DNA of 64,000 nt from assembly GCF_009026825.1 (NCBI RefSeq), contig NZ_CP045032.1:1116001-1180000 (forward strand), read 5' to 3'. A program made the position numbers and the translations under genes. The DNA is from Corynebacterium urogenitale (GTDB taxonomy: Bacteria; Actinomycetota; Actinomycetes; Mycobacteriales; Mycobacteriaceae). Shown here in pieces: positions 9,014-17,099 of this stretch. The notes below the pieces were generated by a model. The model was not told the DNA's origin and did not search any database. It was given only the letters and a program-made list of their open reading frames with translations. Each line of letters begins with the position of its first letter. Within the stretch, counting starts at the first letter, position 1.

Positions 9014-10207
9014 GTGAAAGCGCACGTGATCGCCCCCGTTGACATGCCCGTAAAGCGCGGAAAGCTACGCCGACTTTCGGTGGCTGCCGCCCTGCTTACT
9101 ACCGGTTTGGTTCTAACCGGTTGCGCCCAGCAGATGCTGGGTAGCGATCAGGATGGCACTGCCCCGGCGGGCGACGATGCTCAGCGCCCAGTGGCGGGTG
9201 AAGAGTCCACTCCTGATGTCTCCCCCAAAGCCTCGAGCAATCTTCCCGGTGAAACCGGAAAGTCCGCAAACGGTGCTGTCGTAGACTCCGTTCGCATGGG
9301 CGGCGAGGGCAATGAAAATAAGATCGCCGTTCTCTTCGAGGATGGTTCCCTGAGCATTGGTGAACCAGAAAAGGTACTCCGCGGCACTGGCGAGTCCATG
9401 TACTTGGATGCCGAATGCACCAACCTTTCGGAATCTGGCAATGGCGTGGCCGTCAGCTGTCTCAATTCCCTGAAGGAGTACGACGGTTCAGCGAACGTCA
9501 TTCGCGGAGTGTCCCCCGAAGGAAAAGTGATTGGTGGAACCTTCACCACCGACGGCGAGGCCGTCCTCGGCGTTGCAGATAGCGACCGTGTCTACTTCTA
9601 CGATGCAGAAGGCCAGGAAGAAAACGATGTCGTCGTCTCTCGCAATAACGATGAGGCGCTGTTGATCAACACTGGGCCGGAGAGAGATGAGCGCGTGGCG
9701 GTCATCGACCGTGCTCAGACCCGTATCAGTGACATGTCAGTGAAGGATCGCGATTTCAACGCGGCCCTGCGCATCGGTCAGGGTGTGGGAGAAGTAGCAG
9801 ACGGGCGCGGTGACGATGGCGTCATTGTTGCGAGTGACCACCGCCAGCAACAGTTCCAGATTTTCACGATGCTCGATGTAGTTCGCCTCCATCAAGAAGC
9901 TCCAACTGGCCCCTCCCCCTGGGCGGTGAACTGGGATGCTGAACGCCAGCTGGCATGGGTCTCCACCACTGGTGATAACAAGCTCACAGCCTTCTCCATC
10001 AAGACCGGCGCTCCACTGCCGGTAGCACAAATCGATACGATCGCGAATGTCCGCAGCATCATTGATACTCCAGAAGGCGACCTATTACTGATCGCTGAAG
10101 ATGGCCAGTGGCAGAAACTTACTCGTGACGAGATCTCTGAGGCAGAAAAAGAAGGCGTTGCCGGCTCCGAGGACATCGGTCAGCGCATACTCGGAGGGCA
10201 GGATTAA
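9014..10207 (+). CDS. secreted lipoprotein, beta-propeller-like, unknown function
   Basis: About 397 residues with a lipoprotein signal: a basic stretch KRGKLRRLS, a hydrophobic core, then the lipobox LTGC with Cys as the lipid-modified residue. The mature part starts with a Gly/Asp/Ser-rich linker and then carries repeated strand motifs (VAVSCLNSL, AVLGVADSDRVYFYD, LLLIAEDGQWQKL) that look like a beta-propeller with weak blades; this fold call is an inference. The GTG at 9014 is chosen because a TAGCGT -10-like box lies seven bases upstream, giving a leaderless message. An ATG at 9044 would give a more typical signal-peptide length and cannot be excluded. It precedes pyrD by 56 bases. Confidence 0.75.
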   Translation: MKAHVIAPVDMPVKRGKLRRLSVAAALLTTGLVLTGCAQQMLGSDQDGTAPAGDDAQRPVAGEESTPDVSPKASSNLPGETGKSANGAVVDSVRMGGEGNENKIAVLFEDGSLSIGEPEKVLRGTGESMYLDAECTNLSESGNGVAVSCLNSLKEYDGSANVIRGVSPEGKVIGGTFTTDGEAVLGVADSDRVYFYDAEGQEENDVVVSRNNDEALLINTGPERDERVAVIDRAQTRISDMSVKDRDFNAALRIGQGVGEVADGRGDDGVIVASDHRQQQFQIFTMLDVVRLHQEAPTGPSPWAVNWDAERQLAWVSTTGDNKLTAFSIKTGAPLPVAQIDTIANVRSIIDTPEGDLLLIAEDGQWQKLTRDEISEAEKEGVAGSEDIGQRILGGQD

Positions 10208-10263
10208 AACAGCAACTGTTATCAGACAACCGCTATAACACGAAGAAAGAAAGCATTCGGTCC

Positions 10264-11388
10264 ATGTCTCAACGCTCCCTTACGGGTTTTCGTGCCTTCC
10301 GTGCGCGAGCCTACTCACTGGCTCTCAAGCAGATGTTCCGACTCTCCCCAGAACGCATTCACAGGTACATGTCCACTGCCCTGCAGTGGGTAAGTTCTTC
10401 TCGCGTGGCACGCACTATTTTGCGCAAGCTCCTCGTCGTCGACGATCCGGTGCTCGCTCAGGAAGTGGCGGGAGTATTCTTCCCACGTCCGTTGGGCCTC
10501 GCAGCAGGATTCGACAAGGACGCCAAGGAAGTAAATGCCTGGGGGCCGCTCGGCTTCGGATACGCGGAAGTCGGAACCGTGACGATCCTGCCACAGCCAG
10601 GGAATCCTGCTCCCCGATTGTTCCGTCTAAAGGACGATCGTGCGATTCTCAACCGCATGGGCTTCAACAATGAGGGCACCATTGCAGCCGTGAAGCGCCT
10701 GAAGGCCCGCAGCGTGACGGAGCCGGTGGGCCTGAACTTGGGAAAGTCCAAGAAGACTGATGCGGAAGTGGCCGCGAATGACTACCTGCGCTCCGCACGT
10801 GCCGTCGGTGGTCACGCTAATTACCTCGTCATTAACGTTTCCTCCCCCAACACCCCGGGCTTGCGTGATCTGCAAGCTGTCGAGTCACTCCGGCCAATCG
10901 TCAAAGCGGTACAGTCCGTCAATGACTTGCCACTATTCGTAAAGATCGCGCCGGATCTCACCGATGAAGATGTCCTTGCCGTGACAGATATGGCGCTGGA
11001 ACTCAAGGTAGATGGTTTGATCGCGACGAACACCACCATCAGTCGCCGAGGGTTGACCACGGACGCGACTTACGTCAAGGCTCTCGGTGCCGGTGGAATC
11101 TCCGGAGCTCCAGTAGCTCAACGCTCCCTAGAGGTACTGAAATTGGTTGCGAAACGAGCTAAGGGCCAGCTCGCTCTCATCTCTGTGGGCGGCATTGAAA
11201 CGCCGCAGCAGGCATGGGAACGCATTGCTGCGGGAGCCAACCTTATCCAGGGCTACACGCCTTTCATCTACGGTGGTCCCGATTGGATTCGTGACATCCA
11301 CCTAGGCCTGGCCGAGCAGGTTAAAGCGCACGGCCTGAAAAACATCAGCGAGGCCGTGGGTTCGCATCTTCCTTGGACGCTGGATTAG
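10264..11388 (+). CDS. pyrD: dihydroorotate dehydrogenase (quinone), class 2
   Basis: Fourth step of pyrimidine synthesis: oxidises dihydroorotate to orotate and passes electrons via FMN to the membrane quinone pool. The 374-residue protein has the amphipathic N-terminal helices of class 2 enzymes, PLGLAAGFDKDAKE, the active-site loop VNVSSPNTPGLRDLQ with the catalytic Ser, KIAPDLTDED, IATNTT, and the FMN phosphate site SVGGIETPQQA. The ATG at 10264 fits the family N-terminus. It may be co-transcribed with the lipoprotein gene before it. It ends eight bases from the convergent PEBP gene. Confidence 0.95.
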   Translation: MSQRSLTGFRAFRARAYSLALKQMFRLSPERIHRYMSTALQWVSSSRVARTILRKLLVVDDPVLAQEVAGVFFPRPLGLAAGFDKDAKEVNAWGPLGFGYAEVGTVTILPQPGNPAPRLFRLKDDRAILNRMGFNNEGTIAAVKRLKARSVTEPVGLNLGKSKKTDAEVAANDYLRSARAVGGHANYLVINVSSPNTPGLRDLQAVESLRPIVKAVQSVNDLPLFVKIAPDLTDEDVLAVTDMALELKVDGLIATNTTISRRGLTTDATYVKALGAGGISGAPVAQRSLEVLKLVAKRAKGQLALISVGGIETPQQAWERIAAGANLIQGYTPFIYGGPDWIRDIHLGLAEQVKAHGLKNISEAVGSHLPWTLD

Positions 11389-11396
11389 CCGGAGAC

Positions 11397-11957
11397 TTAG
11401 TTTTCCGCCCAGCCCCAAATGATGCCGCGCGCAGTGGCCTTGAACTGCAGGTTGAAGCCCAGGACTGTGCATGTGGAGCGGTCGTCGATATCCAGCTTCT
11501 CACCGACCGCGTGAACGGCGAAGAGGTAGCGGTGAGGGCCATGGCCCTCAGGAGGGTTGGGGCCATAGTAGCCGCGGGATCCTGAATCGCCGCGCAGAGC
11601 TACAGCCCCATCGGGCAACCCAATTAGGTCATCCGCAGCGCCTGCGCCCAATTTCAGAGACGTCACATCCGCCGGGATGTTGAAGACAGCCCAGTGCCAG
11701 AATCCAGAGGCGGTGGGAGCATCAGGGTCGAAGCACGTCACCGCGTACGTTTCGGTTCCTTCTGGCCCCTCTTCCCAGGTCAGCTCGGGAGACACATCGT
11801 TGCCTCCGAGCTGTTCCTCTGGAATACGGTCGCCGTCATTGAATGTCTCACTGGTGACCTTCAGTGGCGGAAGATCGGCCAGCGGAGCGTAAGGATCTGG
11901 TCCGGGGAAACGCTCATCGATGTATGTCGGCTGGTGGTTCTTAGTGCTGTCAGTCAT
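11397..11957 (-). CDS. YbhB/YbcL family PEBP-like protein
   Basis: A 186-residue cytoplasmic member of the phosphatidylethanolamine-binding / Raf-kinase-inhibitor-like family. The family hallmark CFDPDAPTASGFWHW is present near residue 86 and is followed by YYGPNPPEGHGPHRY, which together line the anion-binding pocket. No signal peptide is seen. Bacterial members have no firmly established role. The ATG at 11957 (MTDSTKN) is preferred over an upstream start whose extra residues are basic and unlike the family. The short gap to pyrD has no clear terminator. Confidence 0.88.
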   Translation of the reverse strand: MTDSTKNHQPTYIDERFPGPDPYAPLADLPPLKVTSETFNDGDRIPEEQLGGNDVSPELTWEEGPEGTETYAVTCFDPDAPTASGFWHWAVFNIPADVTSLKLGAGAADDLIGLPDGAVALRGDSGSRGYYGPNPPEGHGPHRYLFAVHAVGEKLDIDDRSTCTVLGFNLQFKATARGIIWGWAEN

Positions 11958-12114
11958 AGTGACAAACCTAGCGGACTTTTTCGTGACGCGCACTGATTTT
12001 CGGTGGAACATTTCTCGGTTCACCTGCATGTTTGTAAATTACGTGCATGGCACGCTAGAGTAATCCCTCGTACATGACGGCACGGAAGAAATTCCCGGCC
12101 TTATGTCTCACCCT

Positions 12115-12200
12115 GTCCGGGTGGCGGAATGGCAGACGCGCTAGCTTGAGGTGCTAGTGTCCTATTAACGGACGTGGGGGTTCAAGTCCCCCTCCGGACA
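12115..12200 (+). tRNA. tRNA-Leu(GAG)
   Basis: An 86-base class II tRNA. The acceptor stem GTCCGGG pairs with TCCGGAC (one G-T). The anticodon arm CTAGC-TTGAGGT-GCTAG has anticodon GAG, reading CUC and CUU. There is a long variable arm, and the T arm is GGGGG-TTCAAGT-CCCCC. The discriminator base is A and CCA is not encoded. A strong hairpin starts 17 bases after the 3' end. Confidence 0.95.
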
Positions 12201-12204
12201 CAAA

Positions 12205-12969
12205 ATGTTTCACGCACGAAGAGCGCTAACCACCACGGTTAGCGCTCTTCGTCGTTTCTTAAGGCGAATATGGGCATTACCGGCGAAGGCTAAGATTCTC
12301 ATCGGGCTGGTCCTCGCCTTTCTCGCCTGCCTGCCACTGATTCCCCTGCCCAGCGCCGAATACATCCGTGAGAGTGTGTCCTCTTTGGGGCCGTGGGCGC
12401 CAATCGGATACCTCGTGGGCATGGTGGCCTTCACTCAACTTCCCTTTCCCAGAACGGTATGGACGATCGCTGCTGGGCTGTTGTTCGGTTCATTACTCGG
12501 CTCTGCTCTCGCCCTTGTGGGGTTGGCGACATCCGCCCTCGTTTCCCTCATCCTCGTTCGTGCATTCGGCAAACCGTGGGCGGATCAGAAGTCCGAGGGT
12601 GATCCCCGCCTTGAACTGCTAGGTCAGATCGTCGCGCAGCGTGGGTGGATTGCCGTACTTGGGCTGCGTATGGTGCCCGCGGTGCCTTTTAGTCCCCTCA
12701 ATTACGCGTGTGGATTATCCACCATTCCGGTTGTTCCCTACCTGCTGGCGACGATCCTCGGATCCGCGCCCAACACCGTAGCGACCGTCATGGCGACCGA
12801 TGCGCTAGCAACGGGCAGGAATCTGTGGATACTCCTCCTATCCGCAGTGGTCGTGCTCATCGGTCTTGGCCTGTCGGCTCGTGAGTTCATCCAATGGCAG
12901 GCAGTCCTCAAACGCACACCTCGATCGACGCGTCAGGTCAACAAAGGTACCGGGCCGCGCAGAGGGTAA
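12205..12969 (+). CDS. TVP38/TMEM64-type (VTT domain) membrane protein
   Basis: A 254-residue integral membrane protein of the VTT/SNARE-associated group, related to DedA proteins and thought to move or flip lipids. Hydrophobic segments lie at about 30-48, 64-80, 84-118 and 175-230, and the signature GLRMVPAVPFSPLNYACG (conserved Arg and Pro) is near residue 155. The start is odd: the ATG at 12205 is only four bases after the tRNA-Leu end, and codons 5-16 are the arms of a perfect hairpin. No ATG, GTG or TTG occurs in frame between there and the first membrane segment, so this ATG is the only normal start that keeps it. The message is therefore probably made by tRNA processing or read through. 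Confidence 0.8.
   Translation: MFHARRALTTTVSALRRFLRRIWALPAKAKILIGLVLAFLACLPLIPLPSAEYIRESVSSLGPWAPIGYLVGMVAFTQLPFPRTVWTIAAGLLFGSLLGSALALVGLATSALVSLILVRAFGKPWADQKSEGDPRLELLGQIVAQRGWIAVLGLRMVPAVPFSPLNYACGLSTIPVVPYLLATILGSAPNTVATVMATDALATGRNLWILLLSAVVVLIGLGLSAREFIQWQAVLKRTPRSTRQVNKGTGPRRG
12217..12252 (+). terminator. perfect 16-bp hairpin after tRNA-Leu, inside the next gene's start
   Basis: ACGAAGAGCGCTAACC at 12217-12232 pairs without mismatch with GGTTAGCGCTCTTCGT at 12237-12252 around a four-base loop, followed by CGTTTCTT. This has the form of an intrinsic terminator for the tRNA, yet it lies in codons 5-16 of the VTT-domain gene. Confidence 0.75.
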
Positions 12970-12980
12970 CCTTAGGCACT

Positions 12981-13637
12981 ATGTTCGCTATTCGCGCTTC
13001 CTATCGAGGTCGGTCACGCCGCCGCGGAGCATATGTCCGCGATGTGGCTGAAGCATTGGGCAACTCCAGCGCGGTGCTGGAGGAGAGAGTGCTCTCCGTC
13101 GAGGATTTCGTATGTGTTGTACCCGGACCGGAAGAAGCGGGTGGCGTCGTCATGAGCCTCTTGCAGACTGGTGAGTTTGCAATTGGAATCGGCACTGTGG
13201 CAGGCCAAGATGTGGCGTCGAACCTCGACAACGACCTTGAAGACCTCGATGAGGATAGTTACGCGGCCGAGGTGATGGAGGAGATGATCGGCGCTGCGGG
13301 CCGTGCGCTAGCCCCGAAGCAGCGCGCAAGCACAGTGACTGTGCGCGTGGAAAAACCCGGCCCAGGAGGAGTCCTGGCACCGGGTAAAGCAGCCGAAGCT
13401 GCAGAGGACGTGGCTGCCGCTTTTACCTTGCTAGCTCACGTGCTGTCGCGACGAACTAAGGAAGGGCGGGAAGCTACTGCCCTATTGCGAGCCGGCCATC
13501 TCCAGTCTGAGGCCGCGGAGATGGTGGGCATCACGAAACAGGCTATGAGCCAGCGCCTGGCTGCTGCGGGTTGGCAGGCGGAGCAGGCTGGGTGGAGCCT
13601 GGCTGTCCATCTGCTTGCGCGAATCGAGGAGACGTAG
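12981..13637 (+). CDS. HTH-containing protein with SatD-like traits
   Basis: A 218-residue cytoplasmic protein I cannot firmly assign. The C-terminal third has a helix-turn-helix-like stretch, SEAAEMVGITKQAMSQRL near residue 185, of the kind that binds DNA. The N-terminal part has basic residues near RSRRRGAYVRDVAEALG and a strand-turn-strand GEFAIGIGTVAGQD that resembles the IGIG core seen in SatD-like proteins; this is a weak likeness only. The ATG at 12981 has a TAACCT box eight bases upstream, fitting a leaderless message. The last 95 bases overlap the 3' end of the convergent SPFH gene. Confidence 0.7.
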   Translation: MFAIRASYRGRSRRRGAYVRDVAEALGNSSAVLEERVLSVEDFVCVVPGPEEAGGVVMSLLQTGEFAIGIGTVAGQDVASNLDNDLEDLDEDSYAAEVMEEMIGAAGRALAPKQRASTVTVRVEKPGPGGVLAPGKAAEAAEDVAAAFTLLAHVLSRRTKEGREATALLRAGHLQSEAAEMVGITKQAMSQRLAAAGWQAEQAGWSLAVHLLARIEET

Positions 13638-14868
13638 CACCGGAATTCTGGGTGCTCACCGACCAGCCAGCGGCGGTATCTTCCTCCGAAATCATCGAAG
13701 CTGAAGAACGTTCCCGAGCACGCTTCGAAGTTGGCGACGACGGGGTTGGCCTCTCTGCATCCGATTCCGCCAGCGCCTCGTCTACGGGCTTCTGAGCTTG
13801 CGCGTTCGCCGCAGCAACGGCCTCGGCAATTTCAGGCGCCGATTCTGTGGAGAACCAATCATCATCGTCCTGCTGTTCGACGATGGACTTCGTGTCGTCG
13901 TCTACAGGATGTGGTTCGTAACGGAAGACCCCTTCGTCATCCTTATTGCCCAGAGCCTTCGCAAATTGCTCGAGGGAATCACCGAACTGCATCGGGATGA
14001 GCCAGGTCTTGTTGGAAGAGCCACGAGCCATCTCCGGAAGCTTCTCCAGATATTGGTAGGCCAAGACATCCGGGGTGACTTGTGCGGCCTTGATTGCGGC
14101 ATTGACCTTCTGAATCGCCTTAGCCTGGCCCTGTGCTTCGAGGTATTTCGCCGCGCGCTCGCCTTCTGCTCGGAGAATCGTCGCCTGTCGCTCTGCTTCT
14201 GCAGCGAGAATTTGAGCGGACTTTTCACCCTCTGCGGTGAGAATGCGGGATTGCTTGGCGCCTTCTGCAGTCTTGATGTCGGACTCGCGACGACCCTCGG
14301 CGGTGAGAATCGTCGCGCGCTTTTCGCGCTCCGCCTTCATCTGCAGCTCCATCGCCTGCTGAATGGATGGTGGCGGGTCAATAGCTTTCAGCTCCACGCG
14401 GGAAATGCGCAGACCCCACTTCGTCGTTGCGGCGTCGAGTTCGCCGCGCAGGCGCCGATTAATCACGTCACGGGAGGTGAGGCACTCCTCTAACGTCATG
14501 CCGCCCACGACGTCGCGCAGCGTGGCCACGGAGATTTGCTCGACACCCACGATGTAGTTGTTGACACCGTAGATAGCAGCCGCCGGGTCGTTGATTTGGA
14601 AGGTCACAACCGTATCGATTGCGACGGTCAGGTTGTCCTGGGTGATCACAGCTTGTGGCGGGAAGCTGACCACCTGCTCACGTGTGTCCACACGCTCGCG
14701 AACGCGGTCGATGAAGGGGACGAGCAGCGTGAGCTCACCGGAGACGGTGCGCTGCCACTTACCCAGGCGCTCGATCACTGCGGCCTCACCTTGCGGTATC
14801 AGCGCAATGGACTTGATCACCACGACGATGACCAAGACAAGCAGAATTGCGAAAATGGTGATTGTCAA
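13543..14868 (-). CDS. SPFH/band 7 (stomatin/prohibitin-like) membrane protein
   Basis: A 441-residue membrane-anchored scaffold protein. One N-terminal membrane segment (about 2-22) is followed by a band 7 domain (about 25-200, including TVSGELTLLVPFIDRV and SVATLRDVVGGMTLEE). A coiled region follows (about 205-290) built from 11-residue repeats around an Ala-Glu-Gly core. The C-terminus (about 340-441) is acidic, then Pro/Gln/Ser-rich, and probably disordered. SPFH proteins form ring-like oligomers on the membrane and usually pair with NfeD proteins; the nfeD-like gene is four bases upstream on the same strand. The final 95 bases are antisense to the HTH gene. Confidence 0.92.
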   Translation of the reverse strand: MTITIFAILLVLVIVVVIKSIALIPQGEAAVIERLGKWQRTVSGELTLLVPFIDRVRERVDTREQVVSFPPQAVITQDNLTVAIDTVVTFQINDPAAAIYGVNNYIVGVEQISVATLRDVVGGMTLEECLTSRDVINRRLRGELDAATTKWGLRISRVELKAIDPPPSIQQAMELQMKAEREKRATILTAEGRRESDIKTAEGAKQSRILTAEGEKSAQILAAEAERQATILRAEGERAAKYLEAQGQAKAIQKVNAAIKAAQVTPDVLAYQYLEKLPEMARGSSNKTWLIPMQFGDSLEQFAKALGNKDDEGVFRYEPHPVDDDTKSIVEQQDDDDWFSTESAPEIAEAVAAANAQAQKPVDEALAESDAERPTPSSPTSKRARERSSASMISEEDTAAGWSVSTQNSGATSPRFAQADGQPGSTQPAPPANPQQPGAGS

Positions 14869-14872
14869 GGTT

Positions 14873-15313
14873 TTAAATTCCCTTCCAGACGACGGCGGTG
14901 GTTCCGTCGATTTCTAACACTTGGACAGTGTCACCCTGGTTGAAGGTTTCGCCAGGGTGAGCAGCACGAGCGCTCCACAAATCTCCATCGATATTGACCA
15001 TTCCACCACTAGTGATCGAGGGCCCGACGAGGCTGACGACCTCTGCATGGCGGCCCTCTAGCTCCTTGGGGGAAAAGCTACGGGAGGAGGTGGTGTTGCG
15101 GAGACGCTTGCGAAGAACAGGGCGCAGCAGGAAGATACTTGCGATAGCGGAACATGCGAAGACAAGGACTTCTGCCCACAGCGGTATTTCGGCGACGGCG
15201 ACGCCTGCAGTCACGAGCGCTGCGAGAGCGAGCATGAGGAGCGAGAAATCCATGACGGCGAGCTCAGCTAGAGCTAGCACTCCCGCTGCTATTAACCAGA
15301 TAATGGGACCCAT
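14873..15313 (-). CDS. NfeD-like membrane protein
   Basis: A 146-residue short NfeD protein: four hydrophobic stretches (about 4-70) in the N-terminal half, then an OB-fold NfeD C-terminal domain containing LEGRHAEVVSLVGPSITSG and GDTVQVLEIDGTTAVV. Such proteins work with SPFH/band 7 partners in membrane organisation, and the partner gene starts five bases downstream, so the two are surely one operon. I start at the ATG at 15313, directly before the first membrane segment (MGPIIWLIA); a much longer upstream frame lacks family character and would overlap the DUF3097 gene. Confidence 0.9.
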   Translation of the reverse strand: MGPIIWLIAAGVLALAELAVMDFSLLMLALAALVTAGVAVAEIPLWAEVLVFACSAIASIFLLRPVLRKRLRNTTSSRSFSPKELEGRHAEVVSLVGPSITSGGMVNIDGDLWSARAAHPGETFNQGDTVQVLEIDGTTAVVWKGI

Positions 15314-15345
15314 AGGTCTCACATTAAAGCAGAGTGAGACTGCCG

Positions 15346-16203
15346 TCAGTGTTCCGGAGGAACCGTTACGAAATCGATAAGTCGCTCCACTGCTCTGATG
15401 AGCGAGGAATCTAAGTCTCGGAACGTGTTGACGGATCGGTACACTCGGCGCCAACCATCGCGTGGGTCGCCCCAGCCTAGCCTCTGGCAGACTCCCGTCT
15501 TCCAATCCTCGCCACGGGGAACCGTGGGCCATCCGGGAATTCGCACACTGGAGGGCTTTACCGCTTCCCAGATATCGATGTAGGGGTGGCCCGTGACCAT
15601 CACGTGCGGACCAAGACCTTGGGTGAGCCGTGCTTCCTTTGTGCCTTCGATCAGGTGGTCTGCGAGAACCCCGATACGTCGTTCCGCGGAAGGACGGAAT
15701 TCAGCGAGCATCTCCGGCAGGTTATCGAGACCTTCGATGAACTCAACGGCAACTCCTTCCACTCGCAGGTCGTGACCCCACACTTTTTCCACGATGGCGG
15801 CATCATGGACACCCTCCACCCAGATGCGAGATGGTGCCGCTACTTTGGCGCGGACATGAGCCACGCGGCGGGAGCCGGAATTAGATTGCTGATTGCGGGT
15901 GGGGATCAACGAGGGATCTACGTAACGAGTCAAGGTCACTCGCTTGCCTTCGAGAAGAAACCCGCCGGGCTTTATCTTAAACAGTCGGGTCGCCCCGTAC
16001 CGGTCCTCCAGACGCAGGAAGTCGCCGTCGGCTGTGCGCTCGCCCCCTACTACGGCGCCAACGTAGTCATCCGCATAAACCTCAACCACCATGCCGAGTT
16101 CGGTCTTCACCTCGGGGAATGTGGCTTGACGTCGCCGGGCGTGCCCCTGCAGGATGTCCCCGGAGTATTGACTTCGGTAGTCGCCAAAGTTGCTCGCATT
16201 CAT
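15346..16203 (-). CDS. DUF3097 family protein
   Basis: A 285-residue actinobacterial protein of the DUF3097 family, recognised from VEGVHDAAIVEKVWGHDLR, EGLDNLPEMLAEF, LGPHVMVTGHPYIDIWEAV and the C-terminal WRRVYRSVNTFRDLDSSL. The VEGVHDAA stretch and the acidic residues after it recall a Toprim-like fold, which would suggest nucleic-acid or phosphoryl chemistry; this is inference only. No function is established for the family. The ATG at 16203 follows a TAAGGT box by eight bases, which fits a leaderless message. It is divergent from the gene at 16271. Confidence 0.85.
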   Translation of the reverse strand: MNASNFGDYRSQYSGDILQGHARRRQATFPEVKTELGMVVEVYADDYVGAVVGGERTADGDFLRLEDRYGATRLFKIKPGGFLLEGKRVTLTRYVDPSLIPTRNQQSNSGSRRVAHVRAKVAAPSRIWVEGVHDAAIVEKVWGHDLRVEGVAVEFIEGLDNLPEMLAEFRPSAERRIGVLADHLIEGTKEARLTQGLGPHVMVTGHPYIDIWEAVKPSSVRIPGWPTVPRGEDWKTGVCQRLGWGDPRDGWRRVYRSVNTFRDLDSSLIRAVERLIDFVTVPPEH

Positions 16204-16270
16204 GGCTGTACACCTTAGGACATGTGGGGTGCATGGTGTTCGGGGCGCACCGAAGGCTAGTTTAGGAATC

Positions 16271-17092
16271 GTGACTATTCCGGATTCTTCAACCAGTGTA
16301 CGTGATCAGTTGTGGTCCCCTGTCCAAAACACGTCGGTGTGGTTGGCGTGGTGGGTGCATAATGTCATCAGCACTGATGAACTCCTGGATGCGTTCCGCG
16401 CGGTGCAGGGCGCTGTTCATCTCTTCGACGACGCCACCTCTGCCACCCCGCGAGGTCTAATGGATGTGCTGAAACGTGTGCGCGAGGTCAGTGATCGCGC
16501 GCCCGTCGGTGTAGAGGAGCGCCCTTTAGTGTCTTTGGTGCTTGCGGGTGCCGGTGATGTACCTCCTCTGCCTGCTCCGTCGGAGGCGGCACAGGCGGTG
16601 AATGCTGAAGGTGCGGGAATTGTTCTCGCCGATGAGGACCCAGAACTCACCCACGTGCTTGTCCCTGAGGTTGTTTTTTCCCCTTTTCATGAGGGGGAAG
16701 CTGTGCTCTGGCGATGGTACGAGGCGACTGGACCTGTCCCGCCTTTGCCGAATTTCGGACCAGGAGAGGCTGATGAGTACCTGCGGGACGAAATGGACGC
16801 TGCGGCGCGGGCGATTGAGTCATCTGTTCATGTGCGGACTCCGCACACCAATGCTCGGTTAGCGGTGGGAAGCCTATCTGATGCCTTTGGGCTCCCCGGT
16901 TTGCCAGCGGGAATGGCGAGGCGTGCTGCACAGCTGATGGCTCGCGCTGATTATGCAGCAGCGATTATCGATGTGGCGCGACGATCAAGTCCAGGCCCAA
17001 GCCTTGACCCTTATCTTTTGCCTTTGTTGTGTGCGATCCGTCGTGCGCGGATGACGGCGGTTGATTACGCCGTTCGTGAGCTGCTGCGCTAG
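16271..17092 (+). CDS. conserved actinobacterial hypothetical protein
   Basis: About 273 residues with no membrane segment or recognised motif. It is rich in Ala and acidic residues, with WLAWWVHNVISTDELLDAF near the start and a helical C-terminal half containing FGLPGLPAGMARRAAQLM. The GTG at 16271 is preferred because a TAGTTT -10-like box lies exactly seven bases upstream, a leaderless arrangement mirrored by its divergent neighbour; an upstream TTG at 16190 would overlap the DUF3097 start. It ends seven bases from the NlpC/P60 gene, tail to tail. I do not recognise a function. Confidence 0.72.
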   Translation: MTIPDSSTSVRDQLWSPVQNTSVWLAWWVHNVISTDELLDAFRAVQGAVHLFDDATSATPRGLMDVLKRVREVSDRAPVGVEERPLVSLVLAGAGDVPPLPAPSEAAQAVNAEGAGIVLADEDPELTHVLVPEVVFSPFHEGEAVLWRWYEATGPVPPLPNFGPGEADEYLRDEMDAAARAIESSVHVRTPHTNARLAVGSLSDAFGLPGLPAGMARRAAQLMARADYAAAIIDVARRSSPGPSLDPYLLPLLCAIRRARMTAVDYAVRELLR

Positions 17093-17099
17093 TCGAGAA

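Noticed and set aside
12115..12200. tRNA-Leu as an integration site
   Set aside because: No integrase, no repeat of the tRNA 3' end downstream, and neighbours are core genes.
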